A stretch of 64,000 nucleotides of DNA from Acorus gramineus (GCA_030737835.1 CM060850.1:2011788-2075787), one strand, 5' to 3'. Shown: positions 42,811 through 54,975, numbered from the stretch's first letter. Notes: generated from the sequence alone by a model not told the origin. Numbers and translations: made by a program.

Positions 42811-45074
42811 TCAAAACATGCCAAGACTGAGAAGGCCTAGATTAAGTACCACAAAGACATGCCCCCAACCCAATCCATGACGGGAACCCGCAGACGTGCC
42901 ATTACAGTACGACGTGTTCGCAACGGTTCCTGTAATAATCATCTGGTTGTTGTAGCCCTCGTAGGCACACGTGGTGGAATTGCAACCCACGGTGAACGTC
43001 ATGCCAAGGCTGAGGTTACCGTTGCATTGCATCGACGGACACTGTGCCCATACCGACGTGTTGCGTGTGGTGAGGCCTTGAACGGGTGCGCATGCAAGCC
43101 TATAAAATGAAAAAAAAACATGCATTTGTTGGTGTTGGTGATTGTTGGTGTAAAGAAAGTGGAGGGTGGGGAGGCTTTACTGATAGGAGGAGGAGCAGGA
43201 GCACTGGACGCAGTCGTTGGCGGTGATGGCGTAGCTTCCGTTGGGGACGAGGAGGTTGTGGTCCATGGAATTGTTTAGTATGGATGATGCGCAGGCTGTT
43301 TGTGGCATTCATTCAAACAGAAGATAGACAGTCAATTTTCTTTTTTGGATTTTATTGGGGTGGGCTCACCAAATTTTGGGTAGAAATAACCTTGCTCGAT
43401 TCCTCTCGGATATTAAATCTCAACCGTCTAATAATAACATTAGCAAAATTCTAAGCCCCTATCGCCTATCGGGCTATAAGAAATGGATCAGGGTGAATAG
43501 ATTAGGAAAAAAAAGCTTACTTGTTTATAAGAAATAAATGAGTATGATTATAGTAAAATAAATAAAAATATACTATTGTTCCATATCCTTTGTAATTGTC
43601 TAATTACAACTGATTTGATTTGTTACATTGATATATAAGATATTTAGATGTCAAATTACATGTTATCATTTATTATTATATCATTTTTTATCTTTTAAAA
43701 TTTACTAATATTATATAAATTATTCATGATCAATTAAGGGTGTGTGTTGTATTAAATGAAAAGTAAAAGAAAAAAAAATTAAATCATTAAAAAATATAAT
43801 GTTTGTGTCAAATAAGAAAAAAAAACAAAATTTTCATTATTTTTCATCTCATACTGTCTCATTAAAATATATAAAAAAATAAATTTCCTTCTCTGTATAT
43901 GAGAATTTAAAAGAAAATAAAATAATTTTTATCTCATGCACCAACACCATTAAAATTGATAAAAAAATATATATTTTACTTTCCTCAACTTTCCTGAGAC
44001 TTTTATTTTATTTTATTTTATTTTTCTTTTAAATTTGTACACATACACAACGTAAACAATAAAATTTTATTTTTATATGGTCAAACCAGAGTAATGAAAA
44101 ATACAACTAAATGAAAATGAACAGCTTGACTTTTAAAATCAGTCACAGAAAACCTCTCTGTCATAAATAAATAAAAAAAACCCGAAAATGAGTTATCTGT
44201 ACAAGTATAATTATTTATATTAAAATAATTGTCTGAATAGTCTCCATCGGTGCACAGAGAGGATAACATGATTTTTAAATATTTTTACTGATATAAAATT
44301 AAATAAGTTTTGTATAGCATAGCAATATAAAATAACTAAGAGGGTATACAAGCAAAAAGAACGATCTACAGTTAAATCTACTGCAGTAATGCTGAATGGG
44401 GGAAAGGTTAGGGACGGACCTCTGAGGGGGACGTCGAGGATCTGACCGGCCTGGAGCTTCTTCGGGCCGTCCATCCCGTTGAGCCTCAACAGCGTGTCCT
44501 CCCTGGTCCCGAATGCCGAGGCGATCTGCGCGACCGTGCTCCCGGCAGCCACCACGTGTCCGTAATGGACGGTCGGGAGCCCGTCCACGTCGTCGCAGCT
44601 GCAGGGGAGCGGGATCCGCAGCTTCTGCCCCAGCTGGATCTTGTTCGGGTCGGCTATCCCGTTCGCCGCCGCGATTTCCTGGTACTTCACGAATCCCGAG
44701 AAGATCGTGCGCGCGATGAAATCGAGGCCGTCCCCCTTCTTCACCACGTAGACCGGCTCGCGGTCCGAGGCGCCCGTCCCGTTCGAGCACGCGCAGGGGA
44801 TGGGGACGCGGACGGGTGACCCCGCGGGGACGGATTGGTTGGGGGACGCGGAGAGGGGGAGGCCGTTCGCGCCGAGGAGGGAGAGGAGGGAACGGACGCC
44901 GAAGAGGGACTGGACGGAGGAGAGGGTGGTGGAATTCGCGGGGGTGTAGCCTATCATGGACTGACACGTGGCGGTGGGGGAGGAGGTGCAGCTGAATTGG
45001 ACGGCGGAGGAGTAGGATAAGGAGGCGGCGAGGAGGAGAAAGAGGCGGAGCATCGTAACCGGACTCGTCTCCAT
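42811..45074 (-). CDS. CEBiP/LYM2-type LysM receptor-like protein, copy 1, 3 exons
   Basis: Exons 45074-44420, 43295-43181 and 43099-42811 give 1059 nt (352 aa), the size of OsCEBiP/LYM2. Residues 1-24 are a signal peptide (METSPVTMLRLFLLLAASLS). The ectodomain has CxC pairs (CAC at 94-96, then CSC) bracketing LysM modules; the clear ones are VYVVKKGDGLDFIARTIFSG and VHYGHVVAAGSTVAQIASAF. The C-terminus ends in a hydrophobic tail without charged residues, typical of GPI anchoring, and there is no kinase. Relatives bind chitin oligomers at the cell surface and signal with the LysM kinase CERK1. A W-box core (TTGACC) lies about 95 bp before the ATG, which would suit WRKY control. The 81-bp second intron is absent from the related exon at 38555-38961. 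The upstream frame extends beyond METSPV, but the signal peptide fixes the start. Confidence 0.92.
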
Positions 45075-45167
45075 TGATGGTGGTTTCTGGGATTCTTTTT
45101 TGGTGGGGTGGATGTTATATCGGTGGTGGGGAGGGGTTTTATTGTAAAAATGTGAGTGTTGAACTCT

Positions 45168-45173
45168 TTGACC
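45168..45173. promoter_or_regulatory. W-box core upstream of LysM copy 1
   Basis: TTGACC is conserved at 54083-54088 in copy 2. It may lie in the 5' leader, since a TATA-like ATATATTTATT (minus strand) is near 45340. The sequence is short and could be chance. Confidence 0.3.
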
Positions 45174-46752
45174 GTTGGAGGCCCAGCTAAGCGAATGGAA
45201 GTCCGTGGTGTCGGAGAGTGACTGAAGTGCTGTTCGAGGTTGTGGGCCCGACGAGGGTTCCATCTGCACCGTCCACAAAGTGCTTTTGGACGATCAGACG
45301 GTGTAGATGAGTTTACTCTCTCAAGTCTTCGTCGGCTCATAATAAATATATTATCATCATACTGATGACTTGAATTCTATGAGCCACGTGTGGACTAACG
45401 TCAATGGTAATTTACATATAGTTTTTTTGCATAACACGTTGTAAGATTTTTTGGTATACTGTATTCTTAGCCAGAGTTAATCAAATGAAATATTCGCAGA
45501 ATATTCATCATCTGTTAACATAAGTTTAACACAGTGAATTATTTGAATTTTTATAAATGTTTTCAGGGAGTTATATGGATTTCAAGAAAAGTCAGAAGAT
45601 TATATAGATTTTGGATAGTTTACATGGAGTTATTTGGATGTTTCCTTTTTTTTGTTTATGTGTTTTTAGGGTTTTGAATTGAAATGGGGTTTTCAGTTTT
45701 TGTTATTGAAAATCTAATCCAAATTTTGGTCAGGAAGAGAAATATGTTTTGATCTGAGCATTCGGTCTTGTTTTTCGATGTGAATAACTGCTCAGGTGAA
45801 TAGTTCTGTGATGATCACTTGTAATCTTTATTTAAGATATGAAAGGTCTAAAGTTTTCTCTAAAAAAAAAAAAAAAAGTTATGTTATATTTGGTGTGTTA
45901 TGCTTGTTTTAAGTGGTATATTGTATAAATTGGGAGGTAACTTCTTGGGGTTTATAATTTATTTTTCGGATTTATTTTTCTGAATTTCTATTGAAAGTGT
46001 TAGTTTCATTTTTTGGGGCTTTTGGGATATAGTTTCATTTTTTGGGGTTTTTGGGATAATATTTTTTGTTTAGTAGAGAATTGTTTTAGTTAGTGGGTAT
46101 CATGTGAATTAGGTTGTTTTGTATGTTATTGGATATGCGGATTTAATTTATTTGATTTTGGAAATGTGTAATAGGCTCTATGTGTGATAATGGTGGGGTT
46201 ATTCGAGATGATTTTGTGTTTATTTATTTATTTTAAAGTGAGTTTTGTGTGATTGAATGTGTGTGAATCTATTTTTTTTATTTTTCGGAAGATTTGGGGA
46301 CTGTTATGTATAATAAATTTTAGGTCATTGTGTGTGCTTTTCATGTGTTCTTTTTGTATCTACAATTACTACTATCAAATTAAATGTGTGTGAATCTTAT
46401 AGGCAATGTTGTAAATGTAACGTTTTTACATGCAAATCTAATTGTTTTGCTATCAACTCTTTGTGGAGTATGCCTTTAATTTCTACTCTTCCAATTGTGT
46501 GTGTTGCTTATTTCCATCAATGCCTATTAGGCTATTACAACATTACTTTCAATCACAGATCTTGTTATCTATGGAGTTCAATTTTTTTGGGTTTCCATAG
46601 TGTGTATTGTTCATGCTCTTGCTTTATTTTGATGTGGAGGATTTGTACATGCGTTTTACATATGGGCTTTACTGGTTTCCATTAAGGACATGAGATTCAT
46701 TTGTTCTTACAATGTCAGTTTCCATGTTTTTTTTAAGGGAAATGTAGGATTT

Positions 46753-49700
46753 ATTTGTGTTAGATTATATGTGTTATCTTATAATGTGTGTAGTGTATTA
46801 CACGTGTAACTCCTAGATATTTGTATATATAAGTGGATTAACCCCTAAGTGGAATACAAGGATTTCTATTATTTCATTCTTTCATTGTAACATGGTATCA
46901 GAGCCACCACCTCAAAAACCCTAATTTTTTTTTGTTGGAATCCTTCCGTCGCCGTCGTGCCTCTGCCGTTGCCGTCGCTGTCGTGCCCCTGCCATCACCG
47001 TCGTCGTCGTGCCCCTGCCGTCGCCGTCGCCGTCGTGCCCCTGCCGTCGCCGTCGTCGTCGTGCCCCTGCCGTCGCCGTCGCCGTCGTGCCCCTGCCGTC
47101 GCCGTCGCCGTCGTGCCCCTGTCGTTGCCGTCGCCGCCATTGCCGCTGCCGTTGACGCGCGCCGCCCTGCCGTTGCTCGCGCAGCCTTGCCCTGCCGCGC
47201 CCAGCCCTGTCCTGCCCGGTGCCCAGCCGCGCCCAGCCCTGCCCTGCCCAGTGCCCAGCCGCGCGCCCTGCTGCACCCTGCCGCGCCACGTCCAGCCCTG
47301 CCCGGTGCCCTGCCGTGCGCCCTGCTGCGCCCTTGCCGCGCCGTGCCCTGCCGCGCCCAGCCCTGCCGCGTGCCCTGCCCGGTGCCCTGCCCGGATTACT
47401 CGGGATCTGTCGCGCCCGACAGATCTGCCCGGGCACCGCTGATCCTGCCCGGATTTCCCGGGATCTGCTGGGGACAGCTCCTGCCAGGCTGTATCGAGCG
47501 TTCCGGATCATCTCGCGCACCCGACCCGGCACCCAACCCGAGCTCTCCCAGCATCAGACCCGGGCACTCCCAGCATCCGACCGGATCCGCGAACCCGGGT
47601 CCTCCCAGCATCCGACCCGGATCCGTGAACCCGGCCCAGCAACCCGGATCCGCGAACCCGGCCCAGCATCCGACCCGGATCCGCGAACCCGGCCCTGGAC
47701 GCGACCCGGACGCGACCCGAGTCTGCCCTCAGGTAGCCTCCGGCCGCCCTCTGCCGCCTCCGGCCGCCTCCTTGAGACTTCAAATCACTAAATCGGTCAT
47801 AACTTCCTCTCCGGAAGTCCGATTAAGGTGATCCAGGAGTCCATTTTGCTCGATTTTTCGTGCTCTACGTCCTCGTCTGCTTCTGATCCTCATCCGAGTG
47901 GTTCTGCACAATGTCAGAAACCAACGGCAACCCTACTCTTCCGACACCGGCGGCTTCGAAGGTATCTCGTCAGTCTACTTCGTCATTTCTCTATGAGGGC
48001 ATCTTGGGGGCCGCTCCTGCTACAAAAGACAACGACCTTCTAAGCAGCATTATCAACCGAAAGGCCGAGGACATCATCTTCCTCCTGTTGCCGCTGCGAC
48101 TGCTACTTCGATTGCCTCCATTCAGTCACACTCGGATATGCTTGTCCAGATCAGTCAGCGCCTAGACCACCTGATTCTGCAGCAGTCACTTTCTGGTGCT
48201 TCTACTCCCTTTGCCTTGTCTTCTACTATGGGTACTCCTGCTTATTGGATTTTTTATTCGGGTGCCTCACATCACATGACTCCTGATAGTTCTATCCTCA
48301 CTGCATGCTCACCTGCACCCTCACACCTCCCTTCGATTCATACTGCTAATGGCTCTCCTTTAGTCATCACGAGTGTGGATCGATCACCACCACATCCCAC
48401 CCTACTGGCCGCCTTTCATTACCATTTGTTTTGCATGCTCCTGAGCTTTGCATGAATCTTGTGTCTATTAGTAGATTGTGTGATTCTGGATTCACCGTTA
48501 CCTTTACCTCTTCTGGGTGTTCTGTGCAGGATCCACGTTCAGGGCAGAGGATTGGTGTTGGTCATCGGATTGAAGGACTGTATTATGTGGAGTATCTTTA
48601 TCTTCATGTACCTGATCCCTCAGTTTTCTGCGGCACTGTCACCTCTGATACTGACTTGTGGCATAAGAGGTTAGGCCATGTTTCTGAATCTCGTCTTAAA
48701 GACCTTATTAAGTCTGGTGATTTAGGTCATGTTTCTTTCTCTCCTCTTTCTGTTTGTGAGGGCTGTAAATTAGCCAAACCTGTTGCTACTCCATTCCATT
48801 CTAGTAATCATCAGTCCTCTATTCCATTTGAGCTTGTTCATTCTGATATCTGGGGTCCTTCTCATATCACGTCTAGAGTGGTTTTTTGTATTATATCAAT
48901 TTTCTTGATGACTATTCTCTCTTTACCTGGATTTATTTATTGCGTCATCGATCTGAGGTCCCAAAGATATATGAGGTCTTTACCACTATGATTCACACCC
49001 AGTTTCAGACTCGTATCAAAATCTTTAGGTCTGATTGTGCTCGAGAATATATTTCTTCCACGATGCGTTCTCTTCTTCAATCTCATGGCACTCTCTTTCA
49101 GCAATCATGCCCTTATACTCATGAGCAGAATGGTGTTGCTGAAAGAAAACATCGCCATATTCTTGAGACCGCTCGTTCCCTCTTACTTTCTTCTTCAGTC
49201 CCCAGCACATACTGGGCTGAGGCTGCTCTTCTATCTGTTCATCTTATCAATATCACTCCCTCTTCTGTCCTCTCCGGTATGACTCCTCATGAGCGCCTTT
49301 ACTCTTCCAAACCTGATTATAGTAGACTTCGCACTTTTGGATGTACTTGTTTCGTGCTTCTCCCTCCTCATCAACGCACTAAGTTGGCCGCTCGGTCAGT
49401 TAAGTGTGTATTCTTGGGGATTAGTTTTGAACACAAGGGATATCGCTGCTACGATCCTATTGGAGATCGTTTTTGGATAGCTCGTCATGTGTCATTTGTC
49501 GAAGATGTTCCCTATTTTTCTTCTACACCCACTGCCTCCTCTCCTCCGGTGCCTTCTCCTGTTCAGGCCTCTCCTATTGAGTCTCTACCTCTTCTCGGGC
49601 CGTCTGTTCTGCTTGAGCCCACTCCTAGTTCTGTTCTCCCTGAGTCTCATCTTGGCATTCCCACTGCTGACTCTCCTGGTTCTTCGTCTCCTCTTCACAC

Positions 49701-51643
49701 TTCTGCAGTCAACTCCCATGGTCCTCCCTATTCTCCTCTTATTGTGTCTCCGCTTTCTCCTTCCGCAGATGACTCCGCTGGTACTCCGTCTTCCACGGCT
49801 AACACACCTCCCTCTGATGTGGATCCTCGTCCCTTGACTCGCTACCCTCAGCGTGAACGTCATCCACCTGATCGTTTCAGTTTTGACTCTGGACCACTTG
49901 ACCGATTTGGCTTTGCATCAGTGAGTACCTATTCTCCAGAATTTCAGGCCTATCTCACCGCTATACATGCCCATCGTGAGCCCCGATCTTATCGAGAGGC
50001 AGTCGAGTACCCTGAGTGGCAGCAGGCCATGGCTGAGGAGTTTCAGGCGTTTGAGCAGACACAAACCTGGGATGTTGTTCCCCTTCCGGATGGTGTTACC
50101 CCTATCAGCTGCAAGTGGATTTTCAAGATCAAGCATCGCCCTGATGGTTCCATTGAACGACATAAGGCTCGTCTTGTTGCCAGAGGTTTCACTCAGGAGT
50201 ATGGCATTGACTATGAGGAGACCTTTGCTCCTGTTGCTCAGATGACTACTGTTCGCACCCTTCTCGCTGTTGCTGCTGTTCGTCGCTGGCCTCTCTTTCA
50301 GATGGACGTGAAGAATGCTTTTCTTCATGGTGATTTATCTGAGGTTGTTTATATGCAACCACCTCCAGGTCTCAGCACTCCTCCTCAGCATGTTTGTCGT
50401 CTTCGGCGGGCTATATACGGACTGAAACAAGCTCCTCGTGCCTGGTTTGAGCGTTTTCGCAGTGTTATTCTGACAGCTGGTTTTGTTGAGAGCCACCAGG
50501 ACCACTCTATGTTTGTGCGATCCTCATCGCAGGGGCGGGTAATCCTTCTTCTGTATGTTGACGACATGATTATAACTGGCGATGACTCCGCTGGTATTAC
50601 TCGGGTCAAGAATCACCTCAGTCGACAGTTTCAGATGAAAGATCTTGGTACTCTTCGCTACTTCCTTGGTCTCGAGATTGCACAGAGTGATCGTGGGATT
50701 CTGCTTTCTCAACAGAAGTATACAGCTGACATTTTAGAGCGTGCTGCCCTCTCCGATACCCGCAGTGCGGATACTCCTCTCGAGCTTAATGTGAAGCTTC
50801 GTCCTACGGATGGTGAGCTCCTCTCAGATCCTAAGACAGATCGTGGGTCAGCTTGTGTATCTCTGCATCACTAGACCTGACATTGCTCATGCCGTCAGTA
50901 TTGTTAGTCAGTTTGTCTCGGCTCCTCGATCAGTGCATTATGGTGCTCTTATGCGAATTCTTCGATATTTGCGTGTACTATCACTAGATCGATCTATCTG
51001 TCATCCTCTTCGACTCTGGTTCTCAGGGCTTACACTGATGCTGATTGGGCTGGAGACCCGACCACTAGACGCTCCACCACTGGTTTCTGCATATTTCTCA
51101 GAGATTCTATCATCTCTTGGCACAGCAAAAAACATGAGGTTGTTTCTCTTTCCAGCACTGAGGCTGAATATCGAGCCATGGCTATCACCACCAAGGAGAT
51201 TGTTCATCTCAGACGTCTCTTGGTGGATCTAGGAGTTACTATGACTGGTCCTACTCCTCTTCACTGTGATAACCGGTCTGCTATTCAGATTGCTAGCAAT
51301 CCGGTCTTTCATGAGAGGACCAAACACATTGAGATCGATTGTCACTTCGTTCGTCAGCACTTTCTTGCAGAGACATTATCGCTTCCGCATATCTCCTCTG
51401 CTGAGCAGCTTGCTGATTTCTTTACGAAGTCACATCCAATTCCTCGATTTCAGTTTCTTCTTCGCAAACTCACTTTGTATGATCCACCGTGAGTTTGAGG
51501 AGGGCTGTTAGATTATATGTGTTATCTTATAATGTGTGTAGTGTATTACACGTGTAACTCCTAGACATTTATATATATAAAAGGATTAACCTAAGTGGAA
51601 TACAAGGATTCCTATTATTCCATTATTTTATTCTAACAATTTG
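46753..51643 (+). mobile_element. Ty1/Copia LTR retrotransposon (46758-51638), broken
   Basis: LTRs 46758-46892 and 51506-51638 (about 134 bp, TGTTAG...) are flanked by the 5-bp duplication ATTTG (46753-46757 and 51639-51643). An initiator-methionine primer site, TGGTATCAGAGCC, follows the left LTR, and a purine-rich tract precedes the right one. The parts run in Copia order: leader/gag zone, protease (near 48250), integrase (48600-49600), reverse transcriptase (50020-50800) and RNase H (to 51490). It is interrupted by roughly four breaks, so it is a fossil. The LTRs differ at about nine sites, which suggests an age of a few million years under a typical plant rate (inference). The short LTRs suggest an Ale-like lineage, low confidence. 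The matching site in unit 1 (42725-42729) is empty. Confidence 0.92.
46940..47150. repeat. GC-rich tandem repeat in the Copia leader/gag zone
   Basis: Repeats of a 15/30-bp unit built from 'gccgtcgccgtcgtgcccct' are followed to about 47760 by degenerate 'ccgcgcccagccctgccc' and 'gatccgcgaacccgg' repeats. GC content is far above that of everything around it. The Arg/Ala/Pro/Gly-rich frames across it on both strands are repeat artefacts. Confidence 0.85.
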
Positions 51644-51724
51644 TATTTCAATAACAAGTAGAAAAATAAATAATATCTGGAGGGATGTGAGAATAAATCA
51701 TCACTCATACACATAACAACCTGA

Positions 51725-53989
51725 TCAAAACATGCCAAGACTGAGAAGGCCTAGATTAAGTACCACAAAGACATGCCCCCAACCCAACCCATGACGGGAG
51801 CCCGCAGACGTGCCATTACAGTACGACGTGTTCGCAACGGTTCCTGTAATAATCATCTGGTTGTTGTAGCCCTCGTAGGCACACGTGGTGGAATTGCAAC
51901 CCACGGTGAACGTCATGCCAAGGCTGAGGTTACGGTTGCATTGCATCGACGGACACTGTGCCCATACCGACGTGTTGCGTGTGGTGAGGCCTTGAACGGG
52001 TGCGCATGCAAGCCTATAAAATGAAAAAAAAAAAAACATGCATTTGTTGGTGTTGGTGATTGTTGGTGTAAAGAAAGTGGAGGGTGGGGAGGCTTTACTG
52101 ATAGGAGGAGGAGCAGGAGCACTGGACGCAGTCGTTGGCGGTGATGGCGTAGCTTCCGTTGGGGACGAGGAGGTTGTGGTCCATGGAATTGTTTAGTATG
52201 GATGATGCGCAGGCTGTTTGTGGCATTCATTCAAACAGAAGATAGACAGTCAATTTTCTTTTTTGGATTTTATTGGGGTGGGCTCACCAAATTTTGGGTA
52301 GAAATAACCTTGCTCGATTCCTCTCGGATATTAAATCTCAACCGTCTAATAATAACATTAGCAAAATTCTAAGCCCCTATCGCCTACCCGGCTATAAGAA
52401 TGGATCAGGGTGAATAGACTAGGGAAAAAAAGCTTACTTGTTTATAAGAAATAAATGAGTATGATTATAGTAAAATAAATAAAAATATACTATCATTCCA
52501 TCTCCTTTGAAATTGTCTAATTACAACTGATTTGATTTGTTACATTGATATATAAGATATTTAGATGTCAAATCACATGTTATCATTTATTATCGTATCA
52601 TTTTTTATTTTTTATAATTTACTAATATTATATAAATTATTCATGATCAATTAAGAGTGTGTTTGTATTAAATAAAAAATAAAGAAAAAAAAATTAATCA
52701 TTAAAAAATATAGTGTCTGTGTCAAATAAGAAAAAGGGATAAAATTTTCATCATTTTTCATCTCATACGGTTTCATTAAAATATATAAAAAATAAATTTT
52801 TTTCTCTATATATGAGAATTTAAAAAAAAATAAAATAATTTTTATCTCATGCACCAACACTATTAAAATTGATAAAAAAAAATATATATTTTATTTTTCT
52901 CAACTTTCCTTAGACTTTTATTTTATTTTATTTTATTTTTCTTTTAAATTTGTACACATACACAACGTAAACAATAAAATTTTATTTTTATATGGTCAAA
53001 CCAGAGTAATGAAAAATACAACTAAATGAAAATGAACAGCTTGACTTTTAAAATCCGTCACAGAAAACCTCTTTGTCATAAATAAATAAAAAAAACCTGA
53101 AAATGAGTTATCTGTACAAGTATAATTATTTATATTAAAATAATTGTCTGAATAGTCTCTGTCGTTGCACAGAGGGGATAACATGATTTTTAAATATTTT
53201 TACTGATATAAAATTAAATAAGTTTTGTATAGCATAGCAATATAAAATAACTAAGAGGGTATACAAGCAAAAAGAACGATCTACAGTTAAATCTACTGCA
53301 GTAATGCTGAAGGGGGGAAAGGTTAGGGACGGACCTCTGAGGGGGACGTCGAGGATCTGACCGGCCAGGAGCTTCTTCGGGCCGTCCATCCCGTTGAGCC
53401 TCAACAGCGTGTCCTCCCTGGTCCCGAACGCCGAGGCGATCTGCGCGACCGTGCTCCTGGCAGCCACCACGTGTCCGTAATGGACGGTCGGGAGCCCGTC
53501 CACGTCGTCGCAGCTGCAGGGGAGCGGGATCCGCAGCTTCTGCCCCAGCTGGATCTTGTTCGGGTCGGCTATCCCGTTCGCCGCCGCGATTTCCTGGTAC
53601 TTCACGAATCCCGAGAAGATCGTGCGCGCGATGAAATCGAGGCCGTCCCCCTTCTTCACCACGTAGACCGGCTCGCGGTCCGAGGCGCCCGTCCCGTTCG
53701 AGCACGCGCAGGGGATGGGGACGCGGACGGGTGACCCCGCGGGGACGGATTGGTTGGGGGACGCGGAGAGGGGGAGGCCGTTCGCGCCGAGGAGGGAGAG
53801 GAGGGAACGGACGCCGAAGAGGGACTGGACGGAGGAGAGGGTGGTGGAATTCGCGGGGGTGTAGCCTATCATGGACTGACACGTGGCGGTGGGGGAGGAG
53901 GTGCAGCTGAATTGGACGGCGGAGGAGTAGGATAAGGAGGCGGCGAGGAGGAGAAAGAGGCGGAGCATCGTAACCGGACTCGTCTCCAT
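51725..53989 (-). CDS. CEBiP/LYM2-type LysM receptor-like protein, copy 2, 3 exons
   Basis: Exons 53989-53335, 52213-52099 and 52013-51725 have exactly the exon lengths of copy 1 (655, 115 and 289 nt; 352 aa), with the same signal peptide, LysM modules and GPI-type tail. Visible protein differences are few: Gly to Arg in HVVAA(G/R)STVAQ, Gln to Leu in PKKL(Q/L)AG, and Gly to Arg in MQCN(G/R)NLSLG. The Copia fossil lies about 90 bp beyond its stop codon and could have altered its 3' untranslated region or polyadenylation. The promoter W-box and TATA-like region are kept. Both copies look able to encode full proteins, so redundancy or dosage gain is likely. Confidence 0.92.
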
Positions 53990-54327
53990 TGATGGTGGTT
54001 TCTGGGATTCTTTTTTGGTGGGGTGGATGTTATATCGGTGGTGGGGAGGGGTTTTATTGTAAAAATGTGAGTGTTGAACTCTTTGACCATTGGAGGCCCA
54101 GCTAAGCGAATGGAAGTCCGCGGTGTCGGAGAGTGACCGAAGTGCTGTTTGAGGTTGTGGGCCCGACGAGGGTTCCATCTGCACCGTCCAGAAAGTGCTT
54201 TAGGACGATCAGACGGTGTAGATGAGTTTACTCTCTCAAGTCTTCGTCGGCTCATAATAAATATATTATCATCATACCAATGATTTGAATTCTATGAGCC
54301 ACGTGTGGACTAACGTCAAAAGTCCAT

Positions 54328-54975
54328 GTGAACGCCAGGGCCGGCACGATATATTATGGGCTTAAGATAATTAAATAACATTTATTTTAATTTAAATTAT
54401 TAACTTTTTTAATTAAAAATCATTCTTCTAGTTTTTTGAAATATAAAATTATTAATGAAGTTTTTATATGTAAATTTTTATTTGATTCAAATAAAAGACT
54501 TTATTCTTTGTTGTTTACACCGCATAAATTTTTTTAGTCTACCGCAAAAAGAAATTCAAAAGGTTTTTTTTATATAATGAAGAAATAGAGTGAGAAGAAT
54601 TTTTTTTTTTAAATAAAGAAGGAATATATTGAAAATGATAAAAGAGTATGAAAAATGATAACAACACTCTTTTAGGCCTCATCGTTTCATATTCCTATTT
54701 TTTGGGATTCAAAAAAGATTTTAAATAAAAAATTTCGTTTTGCTATTTTTTAGATATCATAAGATGTCAATTTTTTTATTAGTTACTTTTTAAATATATC
54801 AAAATTACTATTAATTGTTTTGAAAAATAAATATTTTTTTTGTAAGGTGTTAAGTTATTATTGACTAACATATGAACCTACTTATAAATAAAAATAATTT
54901 AGAGGCATTTGTGCATCTGGTGGCCTTAGGCAATTATCTAAGTTACCTAATAAAAGAGCCGGCCCTGGTGAACGC
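54328..54975. mobile_element. hAT-type MITE (54336-54967) with perfect 8-bp duplication
   Basis: GTGAACGC occurs exactly at 54328-54335 and 54968-54975. The ends are CAGGGCCGGCACG and GAGCCGGCCCTG. The subterminal blocks 'cttaagataatta' and 'gcaattatctaag' also pair. There is no transposase. It lies just outside the end of LysM unit 2. Confidence 0.88.

Larger units (their letters stand above)
41380..45405. repeat. LysM tandem duplication, unit 1
   Basis: A segment of about 4.03 kb is nearly identical to 45406-54319 once the Copia element is removed. It contains half a MITE, a spacer and one complete LysM gene with its promoter. The unit ends in 'gactaacgtcaa', the same words that close unit 2 at 54308-54319. 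Confidence 0.9.
45406..54319. repeat. LysM tandem duplication, unit 2 (with Copia insertion)
   Basis: The unit matches 41380-45405 from the truncated MITE (45417) to 'gactaacgtcaa' (54308-54319), interrupted by 46758-51638. Identity by eye is about 98% in exons and slightly lower in spacers, with small indels in poly-A runs. Confidence 0.9.

Noticed and set aside
44299-44967. 222-codon Arg/Pro-rich frame over LysM exon 1, repeated at 53214-53882
   Set aside because: Shadow frame of the GC-rich LysM exon. The other frame has the signal peptide, LysM modules and correct splice phases.
46898-47831. Long Arg/Pro/Ala/Gly-rich open frames on both strands (up to 299 codons)
   Set aside because: They arise from the GC-rich tandem repeat, which lacks stop codons in several frames. 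Overlapping frames on both strands with the same composition are not genes.
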